Origin: Promicromonosporaceae bacterium
GTDB lineage: Bacteria; Actinomycetota; Actinomycetes; Actinomycetales; Cellulomonadaceae
Length of the DNA stretch: 35,574 bases
Reading direction: 5' to 3'
Assembly: GCA_009783295.1 (NCBI GenBank)
Contig: WRHK01000040.1
Span: 1-35,574 of the forward strand
The notes beneath the pieces were generated by a model, which did no database searches, had not been told where the DNA came from, and saw nothing but the letters and a program-made list of their open reading frames with translations. Both the position numbers and the translations under genes were made by a program. Positions within the stretch are counted from its first letter, which is position 1. Each line of letters begins with the position of its first letter. This document shows positions 31,164 to 35,574 of the stretch, piece after piece.

Positions 31164-32735
31164 TCACAGCAGGCGCCGCGCGGCCTCCCGTGCCCGGAGC
31201 TCCTTGCGCAGGATCTTGCCCGACGACGACTTCGGCACCGACTCGACGATCTCCACGGCCCGCACCTTCTTGTAGGGCGCGACGCGTGCGGCCACGTAGG
31301 CGGCGACCGAGTCCTCGGTGAGCGACGTGGCCCCGGGCGCCGGCACCACGTACGCCTTCGGCACCTCGCCTGCCTCGGCGTCGGGCAGGCCGATCACCGC
31401 CGCGTCGGCGATCTGCGGGTTGCGCAGCAGCAGCGCCTCGAGCTCGGCCGGGGCCACCTGGTAGCCCTTGTACTTGATGAGCTCCTTGAGCCGGTCCACC
31501 ACGGTGAACACGCCGCGGGCGTCCACGCTCACGATGTCGCCGGTGTGCAGGAAACCCTCGTCGTCGATGGTGTCGCGGGTGGCGCCGTCGTCGCCGAGAT
31601 AGCCCACCATGACGTTCGGGCCGCGGCACAGCAGCTCGCCCTCGGTGGACTCCTCGCCCGTCGCCGGGTCGACCACGCGCGCCACCATGTTGGGGATCAG
31701 CAGCCCGATCGACCCGGACGAGATGTCGGGGCGGCCCACGGGCACGACGTGCGACACGGGGCTCATCTCGCTCATCCCGTAGCCCTGCACCACGCGCGCG
31801 CCCAGCCGGGTCGCGACGGCGTCGGCCAGCGAGCCGTCCAGCGGCGCGGCGCCGCTCAGCACCACGCGCACCGACGACAGGTCGCGCGACCCGACCAGCG
31901 GGTGCTTGGCCAGGGCGAGCATCATCGGCGGCGCCACGAACAGGTAGGTGGCGCGCTCCCGTTCGCACACCTCGAGGTACTGCGCCAGGTCGAAGCGCGG
32001 AAGCGTGACCAGCCGGGCCCGCACGTGCAGGGCCATGTTGAGCAGCACCGTCATGCCGTAGATGTGGAAGAACGGCAGCACGGCCGGGATCACGTCGTCG
32101 GCGTTCGCCTCGATGAGCGGCAGCGACTGCAGCACGTTCGCCACGAGGTTGCGGTGCGTGAGCATCACGCCCTTGGGCAGCCCGACCGTGCCCGAGGAGT
32201 ACGGCAGCACCGCCAGGTGCGTGGCCGGGTCCAGCGAGACCTCCGGCGGCGGCGACCCGGCGGCGAGCAGGTCCGCGAGCGCCGGGTACCCCTCGGCGCC
32301 GTCGAGCACGACGACGTCGCCCACACCGGCCGCGGACGCCCCGGCGGTGGCGGCGGCGAGCAGCGGGGGGACCGTGACAAGCGTGCGGGCGCCCGAGGCG
32401 CGCAGCTGGCGGGCGATCTCCTCCCCGGTGGACAGCGCGTTGACCGTGGTGACGGTCGCGCCCGCCCGCATCAGCCCGTGGAACACCGGCACGAACGCGG
32501 GCACGTTGGGGCTGTGCAGCGCGACGACGTCGCCGGGGCGCACCCCGCGGGCGGCGAACGCGCCGGCCACGGCGTCGACCTGGGCGCGGAGCTCGCCGTA
32601 GGTGGTGGTCGCCCCGGAGGGCCCGTCGACCACGGCGACGCGGGCGAGGTCGTCGGCGTCCAGGGACGCGAACAGGAAGTCGTACAGCGTGACGTCGGGG
32701 ACGACGACGTCCGGGTACTGGCTGCGGACGAGCAT
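31164..32735 (-). CDS. Acyl-CoA synthetase (4-coumarate-CoA ligase-like)
   Basis: The 523-residue product is an AMP-forming adenylate-forming enzyme that activates a carboxylic acid to its acyl-CoA. The ATP-binding loop is YSSGTVGLPKG at residues 179-189, followed by GYGMSEMSP, LHTGDI, VDRLKELIKYKGYQV and the C-terminal lysine motif PKSSSGKILRK. These fit the 4CL / long-chain ligase clade, though the substrate could be an aromatic or medium- to long-chain acid. The ATG at 32735 has AAGGAG six bases upstream. It is divergent from an acyl-CoA dehydrogenase, and both may serve a shared acid-degradation or lipid-remodelling pathway. An inverted repeat lies between them. Confidence 0.9.
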   Translation of the reverse strand: MLVRSQYPDVVVPDVTLYDFLFASLDADDLARVAVVDGPSGATTTYGELRAQVDAVAGAFAARGVRPGDVVALHSPNVPAFVPVFHGLMRAGATVTTVNALSTGEEIARQLRASGARTLVTVPPLLAAATAGASAAGVGDVVVLDGAEGYPALADLLAAGSPPPEVSLDPATHLAVLPYSSGTVGLPKGVMLTHRNLVANVLQSLPLIEANADDVIPAVLPFFHIYGMTVLLNMALHVRARLVTLPRFDLAQYLEVCERERATYLFVAPPMMLALAKHPLVGSRDLSSVRVVLSGAAPLDGSLADAVATRLGARVVQGYGMSEMSPVSHVVPVGRPDISSGSIGLLIPNMVARVVDPATGEESTEGELLCRGPNVMVGYLGDDGATRDTIDDEGFLHTGDIVSVDARGVFTVVDRLKELIKYKGYQVAPAELEALLLRNPQIADAAVIGLPDAEAGEVPKAYVVPAPGATSLTEDSVAAYVAARVAPYKKVRAVEIVESVPKSSSGKILRKELRAREAARRLL

Positions 32736-32759
32736 GACGCACTCCTTCTCCGAGCAGCG

Positions 32760-32785
32760 CCGTTGCCGCTCGTGCGTGGCAACGG
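32760..32785. promoter_or_regulatory. Inverted repeat CCGTTGCC-N10-GGCAACGG between divergent genes
   Basis: Perfect 8-bp arms separated by 10 bp lie in the 68-bp gap between the acyl-CoA synthetase and the acyl-CoA dehydrogenase. The size suits a dimeric TetR- or LysR-type operator for both genes. The regulator is not in the window. Confidence 0.45.
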
Positions 32786-32803
32786 TAGTGATAGGAAAGC
32801 CTC

Positions 32804-33955
32804 ATGCCAACGCGGATCTTGGATGATGATCTCCTGCTCACGATCCGGGGTCGCGCGGCGCTGCACGACCGCGCCAACGACTACTTCCACGACGACCTCG
32901 CCGACCTCGAGGCCGCGGGCTACCTCGCGGCCCTCGTGCCCGCCGACCTGGGCGGCCCGGGGCTGGGCCTGCGCGAGCTGGCCCGCGAGCAGGGACGTCT
33001 GGCGGGCGCCGCCCCGGCCACCGCGCTGGCGGTCAACATGCACCACGTGTGGACCGGCGTCGCGCGGTTCCTGCACGACCGCGGCGACTCCTCCATGGAC
33101 TGGCTGCTGCAGGAGGCGCTCGCGGGCGAGGTGTTCGGGTTCGGCTACTCGGAGGCGGGCAACGACCTGGTGCTGCTGGGCTCGCGCACGCGCGCGGTGC
33201 CCGACGCCGACGGCGGGTACGCGTTCCACGGCCGGAAGATCTTCACGTCCAACTCCCCCGGCTGGACGCGCCTGGGCGTCATGGGCCTGGACGACACCAC
33301 CGACCCGGACAGCCCGGTCATCGTGCACGCGTTCGTCACGCGCGCCGGCGGCGGGTTCGAGATCCTGGACGACTGGGACACGATCGGCATGCGGGCCTCG
33401 CAGTCGCGCACCACGGTGCTCGACGGCGCCCACGCCCCGGCCGACCGCGTGATGCGCAAGGTGGCCCCGGGGCCGTCGCTGGACCCGTACGTGCTGGGCA
33501 TCTTCACGTCGTTCGAGCTGCTGCTCGCCTCGGTGTACGCCGGGATCGCCGACCGCGCGCTCGAGCTGGCCGTCGAGACGGTGCGCAAGCGCCAGTCCAT
33601 GAAGACGGGCAAGGCGTACTCGCAGGACCCCGACATCCGCTGGCGCCTGGCCTCGGCGGCGCTCGCGCAGGACGGCATCTGGCCGCAGGTCGAGCAGGCG
33701 GCCGCCGCCATCGACGCGGGCGAGAACCTGGGCGCCGCGTGGTTCCGCCAGACGGCAGGCATCAAGGTGCGCGCCACCGAGACGGCCCGCTACGTGGTCG
33801 ACGAGGCGATCCGCTCCTCCGGCGGCTCCACGTACTTCAACCGGTCCGAGCTGGGCCGCCTGTACCGCGACGTGCTCGCGGGGATCTTCCACCCGTCCGA
33901 CGACGAGTCGGCGCACTCCACGGTCGCCCAGTCGCTGCTGGGGCCGCTCGAGTGA
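32804..33955 (+). CDS. Acyl-CoA dehydrogenase family flavoprotein
   Basis: The 383-residue product is an FAD-dependent acyl-CoA dehydrogenase-type enzyme. The N-terminal helical domain (ALHDRANDYFHDDLADLEAAGYLAALVPADLGG) precedes the beta domain with FGFGYSEAGNDLVLLG, a divergent form of the family TEP-x-GSD loop. A C-terminal four-helix domain includes GIADRALELAVETVRKRQSMKTG. The divergence leaves the substrate open; relatives include DszC-type monooxygenases. ATG at 32804 has AGGA seven bases upstream. Its TGA overlaps the GTG of tsaC as GTGA, so the two are coupled. The divergent acyl-CoA synthetase may supply its substrate. Confidence 0.85.
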   Translation: MPTRILDDDLLLTIRGRAALHDRANDYFHDDLADLEAAGYLAALVPADLGGPGLGLRELAREQGRLAGAAPATALAVNMHHVWTGVARFLHDRGDSSMDWLLQEALAGEVFGFGYSEAGNDLVLLGSRTRAVPDADGGYAFHGRKIFTSNSPGWTRLGVMGLDDTTDPDSPVIVHAFVTRAGGGFEILDDWDTIGMRASQSRTTVLDGAHAPADRVMRKVAPGPSLDPYVLGIFTSFELLLASVYAGIADRALELAVETVRKRQSMKTGKAYSQDPDIRWRLASAALAQDGIWPQVEQAAAAIDAGENLGAAWFRQTAGIKVRATETARYVVDEAIRSSGGSTYFNRSELGRLYRDVLAGIFHPSDDESAHSTVAQSLLGPLE

Positions 33956-34980
33956 CCCGCCTGCTCCACGCCGACGACCCGGCCGACATCGAGGCGGTCG
34001 CCGCGGTCCTGCGCGACGGCGGCATCGCCGCCCTGCCCACCGAGACCGTCTACGGCCTGGCCGGCAACGCGCTCGACGCCGACGTCGTCGGGGCGATCTA
34101 CGCGGCCAAGGGCCGCCCCAGCGACAACCCGCTCATCGTGCACGTCGCGTCGGTGGACGACCTGCCGCGGGTGGTGCGGTCCGTGCCCGACCAGGCCCGG
34201 GCGCTGGCGGCGGCGTTCTGGCCGGGGCCGCTCACGATCGTGCTGCCGCGCCGCGACGTGATCCCCGACCGCGTGACCGCGGGCCGCGACAGCGTGGCGG
34301 TGCGCGTCCCAGCCCACGAGGCGTTCCGGGCCGTGCTGCGCGCCGCGGGCGTGCCGCTGGCCGCGCCGTCGGCCAACCGGGCCGGCTCCCCCAGCCCGAC
34401 CACGGCGCAGCACGTGCTGCACGACCTGGACGGGCGGATCCCGGCGGTGCTCGACGGCGGCCCCTGCGAGGTGGGCGTGGAGTCCACGGTCGTGGACCTC
34501 ACCAGGACGCCGCCGCGGCTGCTGCGCCCGGGCGGGGTGTCGCTGGAGCAGCTGCGCGCGGTGCTCGGCGACGTGCAGGTGGACCCCGCCGTGGTGGGCG
34601 AGATGGCGGCCGACCAGGCGCCCGGCGCGCCCGGGATGAAGTACCGGCACTACGCGCCGGCGGCGCCCGTCGTCGTCGTGGACGGGGACGCCGCCCAGGC
34701 CGCGGCGTACGTGCGTGCGCAGGGGCTCGACCACGCGGCCGTGCTGTGCTTCGACGAGGAGGCTTCCGCGTTCGCCGGCACGGGCGAGGTGGTCACCTAC
34801 GGCTCCGCGGACGACCCCGAGGCGCTGGCCCGCGGGATCTTCGACGCGCTGCGCACGCTGGACCGCCCGGGCGTGGAGAGCATCTTCGCGCGCTGCCCTA
34901 CCCGAGACGACGGCCTCTACCGGGCGGTGCGCAACCGGCTGCTCAAGGCGGCGGCGTTCCGGGTCGTGAGCGCGTCGTAG
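33952..34980 (+). CDS. L-threonylcarbamoyladenylate synthase (Sua5-type)
   Basis: The enzyme makes L-threonylcarbamoyladenylate from threonine, bicarbonate and ATP for the universal t6A tRNA modification at position 37. The 342-residue product is the long Sua5 form: a YrdC domain with ALPTETVYGLAGNA (residues 27-40), KGRPSDNPLIVH (53-64) and LAAPSANRAGSPSPT, then a linker with PGAPGMKYRHYAP, then a C-terminal Sua5 domain. The GTG at 33952 overlaps the dehydrogenase stop. Its own TAG forms part of the -10 box of the next gene. This is usually a housekeeping gene; here it is translationally coupled to a catabolic-type dehydrogenase. Confidence 0.93.
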   Translation: MTRLLHADDPADIEAVAAVLRDGGIAALPTETVYGLAGNALDADVVGAIYAAKGRPSDNPLIVHVASVDDLPRVVRSVPDQARALAAAFWPGPLTIVLPRRDVIPDRVTAGRDSVAVRVPAHEAFRAVLRAAGVPLAAPSANRAGSPSPTTAQHVLHDLDGRIPAVLDGGPCEVGVESTVVDLTRTPPRLLRPGGVSLEQLRAVLGDVQVDPAVVGEMAADQAPGAPGMKYRHYAPAAPVVVVDGDAAQAAAYVRAQGLDHAAVLCFDEEASAFAGTGEVVTYGSADDPEALARGIFDALRTLDRPGVESIFARCPTRDDGLYRAVRNRLLKAAAFRVVSAS

Positions 34981-34983
34981 GCT
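34978..34983 (+). promoter_or_regulatory. Leaderless-type -10 box (TAGGCT) overlapping the Sua5 stop
   Basis: TAGGCT begins with the Sua5 TAG and lies six bases before the ATG at 34990. The same bases therefore serve as stop codon and promoter. No ribosome binding site is visible, in line with a leaderless mRNA. Confidence 0.45.
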
Positions 34984-34989
34984 GCGGCC

Positions 34990-35574
34990 ATGCCGTCGCA
35001 CGAGGAGCTCAGCCCTGCCACCACCGCCGTCACCGCAGGCCGCCCGCCGCGCATCCAGGGCGGTCCGGTCAACCCGCCGGTGGTGCTGAGCTCGACGTAC
35101 GTGTCGCAGGGCGTCCCGGGCCCGGAGCTGCTCTACACGCGCGGCGGCACGGAGACGTGGGTGCCGTTCGAGGAGGCCCTCGGCCGCCTCGAGGGGGCCG
35201 CCCACCCGGCGATCGTCTTCGGGTCCGGTATGGCGGCCGTCGCCGCGGCGCTGTCGCTCGTGCCCGACCACGGCGTGCTGGTGGTCCCCCGCCACGCGTA
35301 CCAGGTCAGCCTCGGGTTCGCGGACGACCTCGCCGCGCGCCACGGCGTCGAGGTGCGCCGCGTCGACATCGCCGAGACCGACCAGGTGGTCGCGGCGCTC
35401 GACGGCGCCGACGTCGCCCTGCTCGAGTCGCCCACCAACCCGATGCTCGAGGTGGCCGACCTGCCCGCCCTGCTCGCCGCCGCCCGCGAGCGCGGGGTGC
35501 GCACCGTGGTCGACAACACGTTCGCCACGCCGCTGCTGCAGAACCCGCTCGCGCCGGGCGCCGACGTCGTGCTG
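34990..35574 (+). CDS. Cys/Met-metabolism PLP-dependent enzyme (cystathionine gamma-synthase-like, 3' partial)
   Basis: The reading frame runs open to the window edge for 195 codons. The product starts MPSHEELSPATTAVTAGRPP, then NPPVVLSSTYVSQG and YTRGGTETWVPFEEALGRLEG, then the PLP phosphate loop FGSGMAAVAAAL and VDNTFATPLLQNPL. These match fold-type I trans-sulfuration enzymes such as cystathionine gamma-synthase or methionine gamma-lyase. The PLP lysine (expected at about residue 200) is beyond the window. The RGGTETW at the usual Tyr-x-Arg site is a variant, so the reaction should be treated as open. The start is set by the leaderless box at 34978. Confidence 0.85.
   Translation, partial: MPSHEELSPATTAVTAGRPPRIQGGPVNPPVVLSSTYVSQGVPGPELLYTRGGTETWVPFEEALGRLEGAAHPAIVFGSGMAAVAAALSLVPDHGVLVVPRHAYQVSLGFADDLAARHGVEVRRVDIAETDQVVAALDGADVALLESPTNPMLEVADLPALLAAARERGVRTVVDNTFATPLLQNPLAPGADVVL

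Noticed and set aside
1-35574. Prophage, toxin-antitoxin, defence system or biosynthetic cluster
   Set aside because: I found no integrase, transposase, capsid, restriction, Cas or synthase genes; the content is core metabolism, repair and regulation.
1-35574. tRNA or rRNA genes
   Set aside because: No cloverleaf-like stretch with T-arm GGTTCGA-type motif or rRNA-like region was noticed in the intergenic spaces; a covariance-model search would settle it.

Overview
The window is about 35.6 kb of very GC-rich DNA with dense genes, GTG starts as common as ATG, four-base start/stop overlaps and many leaderless-type promoters. Gene content and order point to a high-GC Gram-positive actinobacterium. 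The run mutM-rnc-rpmF-DUF177-sepIVA-coaD-rsmD and the pair dak2-recG beside rpmB are the standard actinobacterial arrangement. The overall set (a cydABDC cluster, a DUF6191 protein, DUF3515 between thiL and ddl) fits Micrococcales, perhaps Cellulomonadaceae or Promicromonosporaceae. That placement is inference from gene content; no 16S gene is present. I see no prophage, insertion sequence, CRISPR array, tRNA or rRNA.

Layout. 1-2.4 kb: the end of a protein-isoaspartate methyltransferase-like gene, an acyl-lipid/acyl-CoA desaturase behind a palindrome, and thymidine kinase. 2.4-5.4 kb: RNase E/G with a very long disordered N-terminus. 5.4-12 kb: a control region with a GTGAA-N4-TTCAC operator (Rex-like, also CRP-like), then cydA, cydB, cydD and cydC, which make cytochrome bd oxidase and its assembly transporter. 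12-13.6 kb: a small helix-turn-helix protein with an operator at its start codon, divergent from a D-2-hydroxyacid dehydrogenase. 13.6-13.76 kb: a 20-bp tandem repeat followed by inverted partial copies. 13.8-18 kb: the conserved DNA-repair, RNA-processing, ribosome and CoA cluster on the minus strand. 18.1-19.6 kb: an HtrA-like protease without an export signal and a DHFR-like reductase. 19.7-24.9 kb: a SnoaL-tailed ECF sigma factor, recG and a DAK2/FakA-type protein on the minus strand, then rpmB with promoter and terminator. 25-27.6 kb: a GNAT acetyltransferase and an ECF42-type sigma factor with two YCII/DGPF proteins expressed divergently. 27.7 kb: a large imperfect inverted repeat. 27.8-31.1 kb: DUF6191, thiL, DUF3515 lipoprotein, a VOC protein and ddl. 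31.2-35.6 kb: an acyl-CoA synthetase divergent from an acyl-CoA dehydrogenase, then Sua5/TsaC and the start of a Cys/Met-metabolism PLP enzyme.

Most of the window is core genome, so the novelty lies mainly in regulation. The strongest points are: two mirror-image ECF42-type promoters (TGTCGA-N17-CGTC) with identical spacing to their ATGs; a perfect 17-bp hairpin inside the RNase III coding sequence, a candidate self-cleavage site; a DUF177 gene whose only start consistent with its N-terminal sequence and ribosome binding site is ATC; the 20-bp tandem/inverted repeat at 13.6 kb; and the 34-bp-arm inverted repeat at 27.7 kb.
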